Source: Luteimonas sp. JM171
GTDB lineage: Bacteria > Pseudomonadota > Gammaproteobacteria > Xanthomonadales > Xanthomonadaceae
Length of the DNA: 64,000 bases
Reading direction: 5' to 3'
Assembly (NCBI RefSeq): GCF_001717465.1
Contig: NZ_CP017074.1
Location: 958,873-1,022,872, forward strand
Each line of letters opens with the position of its first letter. The stretch's first letter is position 1. The notes beneath the pieces are model-generated. The model did no database searches and had not been told where the DNA came from. It worked only from the letters and a program-made list of their open reading frames with translations. Below, in pieces: positions 18,543 to 26,464 of this stretch. The translations under genes were made by a program, and so were the position numbers.

Positions 18543-19322
18543 ATGGCTCGTCATTCCCCTGCCCCGCCGGCGGCTCCCGGTGGCCCCGTCGTCGTGTCGC
18601 TGCGCCCGGTCGGCGGGCATGCCGGCATGCGTCGCGCGGCCGCTGCCCACGGCGCCCGGCTGCTGGCGCTTTCGCCCTGGAAGCTGGTGGCGCGCGATGC
18701 CGCCACCGCCGGGCCGGCACTGGCGGCGGCGCTCGCGGCGCCCAAGGCGGTCTTCACCAGCCCCGCTGCGGTGCAGGCGGCGGCGAAGATGGCTGACCTG
18801 GCCGCCGCCCCCGGTCAGGAGCGCCTTGCCGTGGGCGCCACCACCGCCGCCGCGCTCAGCCGCGCAGGCGTCGCCGACGCCATGCATCCGCGCCGCATGG
18901 ACAGCGAGGGCCTGCTGCAGATGCCGCAGCTGCGGGACGTCCGGGGCCTGGACATCGGGCTGGTCACGGCGCCGGAAGGTCGCAGCTTCCTCACCGGATC
19001 CCTGCAGCAGCGCGGCGCGCGCGTGTTGCGCGCGGATGTCTACGACCGGGTCATCGTGCCGCCGTCGCCCCGGGCCGTGGCCTCACTGCGCGCCCTGCCC
19101 GCCTCCACCCGCCTGCTGCTGGCGCTGAGCAGCGGGCTGGCGCTGGAGACGCTGCTGGCATCGCTGCCCGACGACGCCATCAGCCGGCTGCGCCAGGCGC
19201 GCGTGCTCGCCGCCAGCGAGCGCCTGGCCGGGCTCGCCCGCGAGCGCGGGTTCGACGAGGTCATCCAGGCCGCCGACGCCAGGCCCGCGTCGCTGATGGC
19301 CGTCAGCGGCCTCGGGCGTTGA
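18543..19322 (+). CDS. hemD: HemD, uroporphyrinogen-III synthase
   Basis: A 259-residue protein with the low-conservation but recognisable HemD pattern: an N-terminal SLRP motif (VVVSLRPVGGHAGM), AVFTSPAAVQAAA in the first domain, and ALSSGLALETLL plus RVLAASERLAGLARERGF in the second. It closes and inverts ring D of hydroxymethylbilane in tetrapyrrole synthesis. The start of hemY lies 88 bases after its stop, as in other proteobacteria. The very Ala/Pro-rich first 15 residues suggest the true start could be slightly downstream. Confidence 0.85.
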   Translation: MARHSPAPPAAPGGPVVVSLRPVGGHAGMRRAAAAHGARLLALSPWKLVARDAATAGPALAAALAAPKAVFTSPAAVQAAAKMADLAAAPGQERLAVGATTAAALSRAGVADAMHPRRMDSEGLLQMPQLRDVRGLDIGLVTAPEGRSFLTGSLQQRGARVLRADVYDRVIVPPSPRAVASLRALPASTRLLLALSSGLALETLLASLPDDAISRLRQARVLAASERLAGLARERGFDEVIQAADARPASLMAVSGLGR

Positions 19323-19409
19323 GTCCGCAGGGCCGCAGGTTTCACATGCTGCACACGGCGGCCACGGCGCAATCGCTACCGTGTGCGTGAACCCGATCGA
19401 GTTACGTCA

Positions 19410-20627
19410 ATGACCGTGCTACGCAACCTCGTGCTGTGGATCCTGCTGGCCGCGGCCGGCGCGCTGCTGGCCTGGATGGCCCTGGGCGCCGACCACGGGC
19501 GCGTGCTGGTGCGCTACGGCGGCTACGACTACTCCACCACCCTGGTCAACGCGATCGCCATCGCGCTGGGCATCGCCGTGGTCCTGGGCGTGCTGTGGTG
19601 GCTGCTTGGGCTTCCGTTCCGCACCTGGAGCCGGCGCCGCGACCAGCAAAGCCGGGCCAGCCTGGGCGAAGGCCTGGACGCGCTGCACCAGGGCCGCTAC
19701 AGCGACGCCGACAGGCTGCTGGCGCGGGCCGTGCAGGAACCGCACGCCGAGCCGGCGGCACGGGTGGCTGCGGCGCATGCTGCGCATGCGCGCGGGGACC
19801 CGTCCCGGGCACGCAGCGAGCTGGACGCCTTTGGCGAGCGGCACCCGGCATCACGGGCGATCGCGTCGGCCGAGCTGGCGCTGGCCGACGGCCGGCCCAC
19901 GGACGCCCTGGTGGCGCTGGATGCGCCCGCCGCGCAACCGCTGCCGCCGCGCGGCCTGGCCCTGCGGGCCGAAGCGATGGCGACCTCCGGGCAAGCGGCC
20001 CAGGCGTACGAGCTGCTCGGGCCCCTGCGCCGCCAGCAGGCGCTGACCGATGCCGAACTCTCCGCCCGGGAGGTGCGCTGGGCGGCAGCCATGCTGCGCG
20101 AGGCGCGCGACAGCAACGCGCTGGCGTCGCACTGGGAAGCCCTGCCCAAGCAGCTGCGCACCGAGCCCGCGGTGGCCGCCGCTTACGCTGATCGTGCCGC
20201 GGCACTGGGCTGGGATGAAGCCGCCTGCAAGGCGCTGGAACAGGCGCTCGCGGCCAACTGGGACGATGGGCTGGCGGCACGCTACGGAAGCCTGCCGCTC
20301 GGCCGGCCCGAGCATCGGGCGGCGGTGTGCGAGCGCTGGCTGCAACAGCACCCCGACAGCGCACCGCTGCTGCTGTCGCGCGCGCGGCTGTCGGCCCAGG
20401 CGCGCCAGTGGCAGCAGGCCGAAGAGCAGGCCCTGCGGGCCATGGAACGCGGTGCCGGCGCCGAAGCCTGGGAACTGCTGGGCGACATCCGCCTGGCCCA
20501 GGGCGACGAGCAGGGCGCCAGCCACGCGTACGCCAACGCGCTGCGCGCTTCGCGTGGCGACACGCCGATCCCGGTGCCGCGCGGACCGGCGGTGGCGCTG
20601 CCGCCGGACGATCCCGGCCTGGTTTGA
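19410..20627 (+). CDS. hemY: HemY-type TPR membrane protein
   Basis: A 405-residue protein with two N-terminal transmembrane helices (about 5-25 and 47-68), separated by a periplasmic loop GADHGRVLVRYGGYDYSTTLVNA typical of the gammaproteobacterial HemY N-domain, and a cytosolic TPR array from about 90 on (RASLGEGLDALHQGRYSDAD and later repeats). It is linked to haem synthesis by its place after hemD, but has no proven reaction; it is unrelated to protoporphyrinogen oxidase HemY of Gram-positives. ATG at 19410 precedes the first helix directly. Confidence 0.88.
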   Translation: MTVLRNLVLWILLAAAGALLAWMALGADHGRVLVRYGGYDYSTTLVNAIAIALGIAVVLGVLWWLLGLPFRTWSRRRDQQSRASLGEGLDALHQGRYSDADRLLARAVQEPHAEPAARVAAAHAAHARGDPSRARSELDAFGERHPASRAIASAELALADGRPTDALVALDAPAAQPLPPRGLALRAEAMATSGQAAQAYELLGPLRRQQALTDAELSAREVRWAAAMLREARDSNALASHWEALPKQLRTEPAVAAAYADRAAALGWDEAACKALEQALAANWDDGLAARYGSLPLGRPEHRAAVCERWLQQHPDSAPLLLSRARLSAQARQWQQAEEQALRAMERGAGAEAWELLGDIRLAQGDEQGASHAYANALRASRGDTPIPVPRGPAVALPPDDPGLV

Positions 20628-20629
20628 CG

Positions 20630-20648
20630 CGCCTGGCCGATCCAGGCG
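20630..20648. terminator. Short hairpin between hemY and the thiolase gene
   Basis: A 7-bp perfect stem CGCCTGG/CCAGGCG with a 5-base loop lies in the 28-base gap between the convergent hemY and thiolase stops. It has no T-run. Confidence 0.3.
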
Positions 20649-20655
20649 ATGGCGC

Positions 20656-21933
20656 TCAGCGCTCGAGGATCGCCACCACGCCCATGCCGCCAGCGGTGCA
20701 GATCGAGATCAGCGCGCGCCCGCCGCCGCGTTCGGCGAGCTGGCGGGCGGCCGTGGCCACGATGCGCGCCCCGGTGGCCGCGAACGGATGGCCTGCGGCC
20801 AGCGAGGATCCCACCGGGTTGATCTTCGCCGGGTCGATTCGGCCCAGCGGCGCCTCCAGGCCCAGCCGGTTGCGGCAGTAGTCCTCGCTCTCCCAGGCGC
20901 GCAGGGTGCACAGCACCTGGGCGGCGAAGGCCTCGTGGATCTCGTAGATGTCGAAATCCTGCAGGCTGAGGTTGTTGCGCGCCAGGATTTCGGCCACCGC
21001 CACGGTGGGCGCCATCAGCAGGCCCTCGCCGTGGACGAAATCGACCGCCGCCACGTGCGCGTCGCGCAGCCAGCACAGCGGCTCATGGCCGTGCGCGCGG
21101 GCCCAGTCCTCGCTGGCCAGCAGGCACGCGGCGGCGCCATCGGTGAGCGGGGTGGAATTGCCGGCGGTAAGCGTGCCGCGGCCGGAGGTCCGGTCGAACG
21201 CGGGCTTGAGCGTGGCGAGCTTGTCGATCGAGGTGTCCGGACGCAGGATGTTGTCGCGCGACACGCCGCGGAAGCTCACCACCAGCTCGTTGAAGAAGCC
21301 GCGCTCGTAGGCGGCCGCGAGCTTGCGGTGCGAGGCCACGGCCAGCTCATCCTGCGAATCGCGGGAGATGTTCCACTCCTTGGCCATGTCCTCACAGTGC
21401 GCGCCCATCGACTTGCCGGTGCGCGGCTCGGCCACCCCCGGGAAGTCCGGCTTGAGCTCGCGCGCGCGGAAACCGCGGAACGCCGCCAGCTTGTCCCTGG
21501 TGGTCTTCGCGCCGGCGGCGCGCAGCAGGCGCCGGCGCAGCTTCTGGCCGTAGACGATCGGCACGTCGGACGTGGTGTCCGAGCCGCCGCCGATGCCGGC
21601 CTGGATCTGCCCCACCGCGATCTTGTTGGCGATCGTGATGATCGAATCCAGCGAGGTGCCGCAGGCGCGCTGCAGGGTGATGCCCGGGGTGAGCGGCGAC
21701 AGGCCCGACGACATCGCCGCCTCGCGCCCCAGGTTCCAGTCCGAGGAGTGCTTGATCACCGCGCCCATCGCCACTTCGCCCAGCTGCTGGCCGTGCAGGC
21801 CGAAGCGCTCCACCAGCGCCCCCAGGGTCCGCACCGACATGCCCAGGTTGCCCACGTCCGCGTAGGCCGTGTTCTGCCGGCAGAAAGGAATGCGGACGCC
21901 GCCCAGCACGGCGACGGGACGGATTTGCGGCAT
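20656..21933 (-). CDS. Acetyl-CoA C-acyltransferase (FadI-like thiolase)
   Basis: A 425-residue thiolase. The nucleophilic cysteine lies in TLQRACGTSLDS, the His of the EIHEAFAAQ motif and the second Cys in CTAGGMGV complete the active site, and HPFAATGAR is the usual second His region. The long insert around residues 165-190 (KTTRDKLAAFRGFRARELKPD) is the FadI-type lid, so degradative beta-oxidation is the likely role. Start at 21933 follows a GAGAGGTG ribosome site. There is no partner fadJ nearby; it is divergent from the following unknown gene. Confidence 0.85.
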   Translation of the reverse strand: MPQIRPVAVLGGVRIPFCRQNTAYADVGNLGMSVRTLGALVERFGLHGQQLGEVAMGAVIKHSSDWNLGREAAMSSGLSPLTPGITLQRACGTSLDSIITIANKIAVGQIQAGIGGGSDTTSDVPIVYGQKLRRRLLRAAGAKTTRDKLAAFRGFRARELKPDFPGVAEPRTGKSMGAHCEDMAKEWNISRDSQDELAVASHRKLAAAYERGFFNELVVSFRGVSRDNILRPDTSIDKLATLKPAFDRTSGRGTLTAGNSTPLTDGAAACLLASEDWARAHGHEPLCWLRDAHVAAVDFVHGEGLLMAPTVAVAEILARNNLSLQDFDIYEIHEAFAAQVLCTLRAWESEDYCRNRLGLEAPLGRIDPAKINPVGSSLAAGHPFAATGARIVATAARQLAERGGGRALISICTAGGMGVVAILER

Positions 21934-22020
21934 CGGGAGCACCTCTCGGGACGAGCCCATCCACCTTGACGGGCATAATGCGGGCCATCTTAACGTTGCT
22001 CTGCGAGCCGGCAAATCCCG

Positions 22021-22902
22021 ATGCCTTCACCTCCCGCCAAACCCGTCACCTGCGTGCGCGGCGCGCTCGCCCTGGAACGCGCGCCGTCCGACGCGCCGCT
22101 CGCCCTTGCGCTTGACCAGGCCCAGGCCGGCGAACTGGCCGACCTGGTGGCCAAGGACCTTGCGGGATTCGTGGCTGGCGCCGGCGACCTCGACCTGTGC
22201 ATGGTGGCCGCGCACTACGACCCGGCCGAACTGCTGCGCCCGGGCTGGCCGCTGCACGAGGAACTGCTGCAGCTGGGATCTCGCGCACCGGGCCGCCGGG
22301 GCGGCCGGGTGATCGCGTTCGGCACCCACGACGGGACCCTGCCGGGCGCGCTGACGCCCTCGCCGGCGCTTGCCGAGGGCCCGCTGCGGCTTCTGCCGTT
22401 CGTGCTCAGCGGCGAGCCGGAAGACGTGGCGGCGGTCTCGGATGCGCTGGAGGAGCTGCTGCTGGAAACCGGCATGGCCGGCGCGGGCACCGCGCTGCTG
22501 GCCCAGGAGGCGTTCGGGCTGAGCGTGGAGCACGCCCGCTACCTCACCATCCACGACCTGTGCGCGATGACCGCGATGCAGTACGAGCATGCCGGGCTGG
22601 CCGCGCTGTGGCCGGTGGTGGAAACCGCGCTGCTCTCGCCCGGCCGGGAAGCCTGGCTGGACAGCCCGCCCGAGCCGCTGCTTCGCTACGCAGGCGGCGA
22701 GGTGCAGATCGCGATGCTGTCACCCGATGCCTGGCGCAGGCGGTACGCGGGCAACGAGGAAGACAGGGAGCGGCTGGCCACCGGCTACCGCCACTTCGAG
22801 GCGCGCCAGCGCCAGTTCGCGGCGCTGCTGCAGGCCCACGCGATCCCGGTCACCTTCTCCCACTGCCGCGACGCCAGCGACCCGCACGAAGAGTTGCTGT
22901 AG
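22021..22902 (+). CDS. Conserved-looking cytosolic protein of unknown function
   Basis: A 293-residue soluble protein I cannot assign. It has no signal peptide or membrane segment. Features are an Ala/Leu-rich start, the segment LCMVAAHYDPAELLRPGWPL, a Gly-rich turn (APGRRGGRVIAFGTHDG), a likely beta-alpha core, and a C-terminal region with HFEARQRQF and the pair SHCRDASDPHEELL. Codon usage matches its neighbours. The divergent thiolase gene starts 87 bases away. The ATG at 22021 lies just behind the presumed promoter. Confidence 0.65.
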   Translation: MPSPPAKPVTCVRGALALERAPSDAPLALALDQAQAGELADLVAKDLAGFVAGAGDLDLCMVAAHYDPAELLRPGWPLHEELLQLGSRAPGRRGGRVIAFGTHDGTLPGALTPSPALAEGPLRLLPFVLSGEPEDVAAVSDALEELLLETGMAGAGTALLAQEAFGLSVEHARYLTIHDLCAMTAMQYEHAGLAALWPVVETALLSPGREAWLDSPPEPLLRYAGGEVQIAMLSPDAWRRRYAGNEEDRERLATGYRHFEARQRQFAALLQAHAIPVTFSHCRDASDPHEELL

Positions 22903-22918
22903 CGGCGGGCCGCGGAAA

Positions 22919-22940
22919 CGCGCCCCGTTGCCGGGGCGCG
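22919..22940. terminator. Hairpin between convergent genes
   Basis: A 9-bp perfect stem CGCGCCCCG/CGGGGCGCG with a TTGC loop lies between the stops of the unknown gene and sodC. No T-run is present. Confidence 0.4.
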
Positions 22941-22946
22941 CGTGTC

Positions 22947-23591
22947 CTACATGATTTCGATCACGCCGCAGGCGAGGCGATCGCCGGCGTTGCCGGTGGG
23001 CTGGCTCTCGTAGTCGTCGGCATCGGCATGCACGATCACGCCCTTGCCGACGATATCGGCGGCCCCGCCGTCGCCGATGGTGGCGCCGTGCAGCTGGCGG
23101 TCCACTTCGGCCACGCCCTCGTCGTTGGCAACCAGGTTGTCGCTGTCGCCAACATGGTGCTCGCCCTGGCCCGCGCGGCCGTGGGCGCTGTCATGGGGGT
23201 TGAAGTGCCCGCCGGCGCTGGTGCCGTCCGGCGCGCTGCAGTCGCCGAACTCATGCACGTGGAAGCCGTGCTCGCTGCCGGGCTGCAGGCCGGTGACCTG
23301 GCCGGTCACGTGCACGTGCCCATCGGCCATCTCGAAGCGCAGCTCACCGCGCGTGTCGTTGCCCTGGGTGGGCTGCAGGGTGGCCGTGGCCGCCTGGGCC
23401 TGGGCATCGTCGCGCTCGCCGTCCGCGGGGACGCCCGCGGGCGCCTGGGCGGGAGCGGGCTGCGGCATTTCGGCATCCGTGCGGGTGGCCGGGTCGTAGG
23501 GCGGATCACCGTCGTCGACGGGATCCTGCGGGCTGCAGGCGGCCATTGCGATCAGCAGCGGGGCGAAGAGCAGGGGGCGAATCGGTCGCAT
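22947..23591 (-). CDS. sodC: Cu/Zn superoxide dismutase, lipoprotein form
   Basis: A 214-residue exported SodC. The lipobox IAMAAC gives Cys19; an acidic, Pro/Ala-rich linker (about 20-75) precedes the beta-barrel. Metal ligands are in place: the HVH pair in GFHVHEFGDC, the bridging and zinc histidines in GGHFNPHDSAHG and GEHHVGD, the zinc Asp, and the last copper His in VIVHADADDY; the disulfide cysteines are GDC and LACG. It converts superoxide to hydrogen peroxide and oxygen in the periplasm. A second, degenerate copy lies 62 bases upstream in the same direction. Confidence 0.95.
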   Translation of the reverse strand: MRPIRPLLFAPLLIAMAACSPQDPVDDGDPPYDPATRTDAEMPQPAPAQAPAGVPADGERDDAQAQAATATLQPTQGNDTRGELRFEMADGHVHVTGQVTGLQPGSEHGFHVHEFGDCSAPDGTSAGGHFNPHDSAHGRAGQGEHHVGDSDNLVANDEGVAEVDRQLHGATIGDGGAADIVGKGVIVHADADDYESQPTGNAGDRLACGVIEIM

Positions 23592-23653
23592 GACGATCTC
23601 CAGACGCTTCGATGAATGGGCCAGCTTATACCGCCCCGGCCGTGGGCGGCGCG

Positions 23654-24205
23654 TCACGGGGCGATCCGGATCTCGCCGCAGGCCACGCGCGCGCTGAAGG
23701 CGTTGGGGGTCGCGCCGAGCACCAGCAGGGCCCGGCCGGCGATGTCGTTGGCCGATCCGCCGCCCAGCACCGCCCCGGGGATCACCAGGTCCACCTGGGC
23801 CACGCCATCGGCATCGGCGAAGATCCGGCCCGGATTGGCGCCCACCGCGCCGCGCTGCTGGAAGCCTTCCAGCGGATTGAAGAACGGGCCGGCGCTGCTG
23901 GCATCGGCAGCGCTGCAGTCGCCTTTCTCGTGCACCTGCAGGCCGTGCGCGCCGTGCGGGACCAGCCCGCCGATTTCCCCGCTCACGCGCACCGCGCCAG
24001 GCTCGGCGCGCAGCGTGGCCTTGCCGCTGACCAGGCTGCCCGAGGCGGAGGCCAGCACCGCAACCGCCTCATCGGCCGTACCGGATTCGGCGAACTCGAC
24101 CGGCTGCACCGGCTGCCCCTGCGCGCGCGCAGGCTGCTGCGGCGTGCGCGGGGCGGCGGCACAGGCAGTCAGCAGCGCAAGGACGAGGGGCAGCAGGAGG
24201 CGCAT
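23654..24205 (-). CDS. SodC-like lipoprotein lacking the metal ligands
   Basis: A 183-residue lipoprotein (lipobox ending LLTAC) with the overall Cu/Zn-SOD barrel layout: GLQVHEKGDCSAADASSAGP aligns to the copper-site region, FFNPLEGFQQRGAVGANPG to the zinc loop, and VACGEIRIAP to the end. Compared with the intact neighbour, the first ligand His is Gln, the bridging His of GGHFNP is Phe, the zinc-loop His and Asp are gone, and the last copper His is replaced in LLVLGATPN. Both disulfide cysteines stay. Catalysis is not expected; it may be a structural or partner protein. Same strand as sodC, likely cotranscribed. Confidence 0.85.
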   Translation of the reverse strand: MRLLLPLVLALLTACAAAPRTPQQPARAQGQPVQPVEFAESGTADEAVAVLASASGSLVSGKATLRAEPGAVRVSGEIGGLVPHGAHGLQVHEKGDCSAADASSAGPFFNPLEGFQQRGAVGANPGRIFADADGVAQVDLVIPGAVLGGGSANDIAGRALLVLGATPNAFSARVACGEIRIAP

Positions 24206-24258
24206 GGCGTGATCCAGGTGCGGGGGCTGAAAACCATAGCCGCGCGGCCATCAGGGTG

Positions 24259-25659
24259 TCATGAACACGGCGGTCGGGTCAGCGCCCACGCCGCCCAGGT
24301 GCCCAGCATTGCGAACGGCACGCCGGTGGCGAACACCCAGGTGGATGCGGCCTGCGCGCTGGCCACGCCCGGGGCAATGCCAAACCCCACCGCATTGGCC
24401 GCCGCCCCGGCCACCGCCGCGCCCACCGCGCCGCCGCTCTGGCGCACGGCGATGAAGGCCGACGCACCGGTGGCCCGGTCGTCACCATCGAGCATGCCGA
24501 GGATGCGCCGGTTCATCAGGCTCGACGACATCCCGAACCCCACCCCGGTCACCGCCGCCGCCAGTATCACGGCCGGCAGCGGCGCGCCCGGCAGCGCCAG
24601 CATCAGCCCCAGCACGCCGGAGCTGATCAGGATCCCGCCGGTGCGGATGCAGCGCCGCTCCGGGGCGCCCCCGTCCACGCCCGACACCGCGAACGCCGCC
24701 AGCGTCCAGGCCATCGCCTGGGCGGCGATCACGTAGCCCGCCCACAGCGGCGAGAGCCCGTGCAGGATCTGCAGCAGCGCCGGCCCATACACGGTCAGCC
24801 CCATGGAGGCCGCCATCAGCGCGAACATCGCACCGTAGCCGGCGCCAACCGCGGTGCGCGGATCGGCCGCGCCGCGCGGCAGCAGGCGCACCGGCGCGCG
24901 GGTGTCCAGGCGCAGCATGACCGCCATCACTGCCAGCCCGAGGATCACCAGCAGCACCGTCGGCGCCGGCGCGGGCGCCAGGTCCGCCAGCGCCACGAGC
25001 CCCACGCCGGCGGCCAGGGCCACCAACTGCCGGGCGGGCACCTTGCCGCCCTGGCGCGGCGGCGCGGCCCCGGCCAGCAGCGGTGGCGCGGCGAGGCAGA
25101 ACACCAGGGCCTGTCCGGCAAACAGCCAGAACACCCCGCGCCAATGGCCGGCCTGGGCGAACAGCCCGCCCAGCAGCGGCCCCAGCAGGGTGGCCACGCC
25201 CCATACCGCCGCCGTGCACGCGAACACGCGCGCCAGGTGGCGCGACGGGAACAGCACCGCGATCGCCACCATCGACAGCCCCGCCACCCAGCCCGCACCC
25301 ACGCCCTGCACCAGGCGACCGGCCAGGAACGTGCCCATGTCCGGTGCCAGCGCGCCCAGCAGGCATCCGGCGGCGAAAGTGATTCCCGCCAGCACCATCG
25401 CCGCGCGCAGGCCGATCTTTTCCGACATCCGCCCGGCGCTCGCGCCGGCCACGATCGCCCCCAGCAGGAAGCCCGCGGTGGCCCAGCCGAACCAGGCATG
25501 CCCGCCCAGGTCGCGGCCCACGCTGGGCATGATGGTGGCCGCGACCAGGGTATCGGCGGCGTTGAGCCAGATGCCCAGGGCCAGCAGCACCAGGCGGGGC
25601 AGGCGGCCTTCGGCCAACAGGTCCGCCCAACCCGTCGCCGGGCGCGGCTGTTCCGTCAA
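24259..25659 (-). CDS. MFS transporter (DHA2-like, about 14 spans)
   Basis: A 466-residue membrane protein. Early helices start LPRLVLLALGIWLNAADTL; the MFS loop motif A appears as SAGRMSEKIGLRAA, and motif C-like Gly/Pro patterning in AVWGVATLLGPLLGGLFAQ marks it as a drug:proton antiporter-type protein. About 14 hydrophobic segments can be counted. Substrate unknown. The start overlaps the preceding amidase gene by 4 bp (ATGA), which places it second in a two-gene operon. Confidence 0.85.
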   Translation of the reverse strand: MTEQPRPATGWADLLAEGRLPRLVLLALGIWLNAADTLVAATIMPSVGRDLGGHAWFGWATAGFLLGAIVAGASAGRMSEKIGLRAAMVLAGITFAAGCLLGALAPDMGTFLAGRLVQGVGAGWVAGLSMVAIAVLFPSRHLARVFACTAAVWGVATLLGPLLGGLFAQAGHWRGVFWLFAGQALVFCLAAPPLLAGAAPPRQGGKVPARQLVALAAGVGLVALADLAPAPAPTVLLVILGLAVMAVMLRLDTRAPVRLLPRGAADPRTAVGAGYGAMFALMAASMGLTVYGPALLQILHGLSPLWAGYVIAAQAMAWTLAAFAVSGVDGGAPERRCIRTGGILISSGVLGLMLALPGAPLPAVILAAAVTGVGFGMSSSLMNRRILGMLDGDDRATGASAFIAVRQSGGAVGAAVAGAAANAVGFGIAPGVASAQAASTWVFATGVPFAMLGTWAAWALTRPPCS

Positions 25660-26396
25660 CGCGGGCTGGCCGCAGCCTGGGTCAGCGCGTGCAGTATCCG
25701 CAGGTCCTGCGCATCCAGCTCGGTTCCCTCCATGCCGCGGAAGCGGTGGCGGAAGGCCCGGATGGTGGCTTCGGGATCGTCGATGGAATAGCCCACCAGG
25801 CGCAGCGCCAGCAGCGGGTCGAAATCGGCCGGCGGATCGGTCATCAGCGCCGGGTCGGGCCAGATGCCGAAGCCGGCGTCATGCAGCCGCTTCCAGGGAA
25901 ACAGCGGGCCGGGGTCGACCTTGCGCGAGGGCGCCAGGTCCGAGTGCCCGATCACCGCTTCGCGGGGAATGTTCCAGCGCGTGGACAGGTCCTCGAGCAG
26001 CACCAGCAGGGTGTCGATCAGCGGCTCGCTGAAGGGTTCGCGACCGTTGTTGTCCAGCTCGATCCCGATCGAGAACGAGTTGACGTCCGTCAGCCCACCC
26101 CAGCTGCCCGCCCCGGCGTGCCAGGCGCGGTGCTCGTCGGCCACCAGCTGGTACAGGCGGCCATCCTTGCCGATCAGGTAGTGCGAGCTCACCGGCCCGT
26201 GGCTGTTGCCGGTGCTGAGGGTCCGCAGGCTCTGCTCGACCGAGTCCTGCTGCGTGAAATGGACCACGATCAGCGCCGGCGCGCGCGCATTGAAGTTGGG
26301 CGAGGGCACCCACTGGGCCATGGGATTGCGCTGCGGCGCATGGGTGCAGGCGGCCAGCGCCAGCGCACAGGCAAGCGGGAACGCGGTACGCATCAT
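25656..26396 (-). CDS. AmiD-like N-acetylmuramoyl-L-alanine amidase, lipoprotein
   Basis: A 246-residue lipoprotein (lipobox ALAAC, about Cys17) with an Amidase_2 domain. Zinc ligands and catalytic residues are visible: His in VVHFTQQ, HYLIGKDGRLYQLV, the WHAGAGSWGG motif, the Glu in IGIELDNN, and the second His and Asp in GHSDLAPSRKVDPG. It cleaves the amide between MurNAc (or anhydroMurNAc) and L-Ala in peptidoglycan from the outer-membrane side, as in AmiD. Start 26396 follows AAAGG. The C-terminal 60 residues form the helical region seen in AmiD. Coupled to the MFS gene. Confidence 0.88.
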   Translation of the reverse strand: MMRTAFPLACALALAACTHAPQRNPMAQWVPSPNFNARAPALIVVHFTQQDSVEQSLRTLSTGNSHGPVSSHYLIGKDGRLYQLVADEHRAWHAGAGSWGGLTDVNSFSIGIELDNNGREPFSEPLIDTLLVLLEDLSTRWNIPREAVIGHSDLAPSRKVDPGPLFPWKRLHDAGFGIWPDPALMTDPPADFDPLLALRLVGYSIDDPEATIRAFRHRFRGMEGTELDAQDLRILHALTQAAASPR

Positions 26397-26464
26397 CAAA
26401 CCTTTCGACACTCCGGGCAGGCGCGGAAACTAAAGGAATCCGCCAATCACCCGATATTGCCAGC

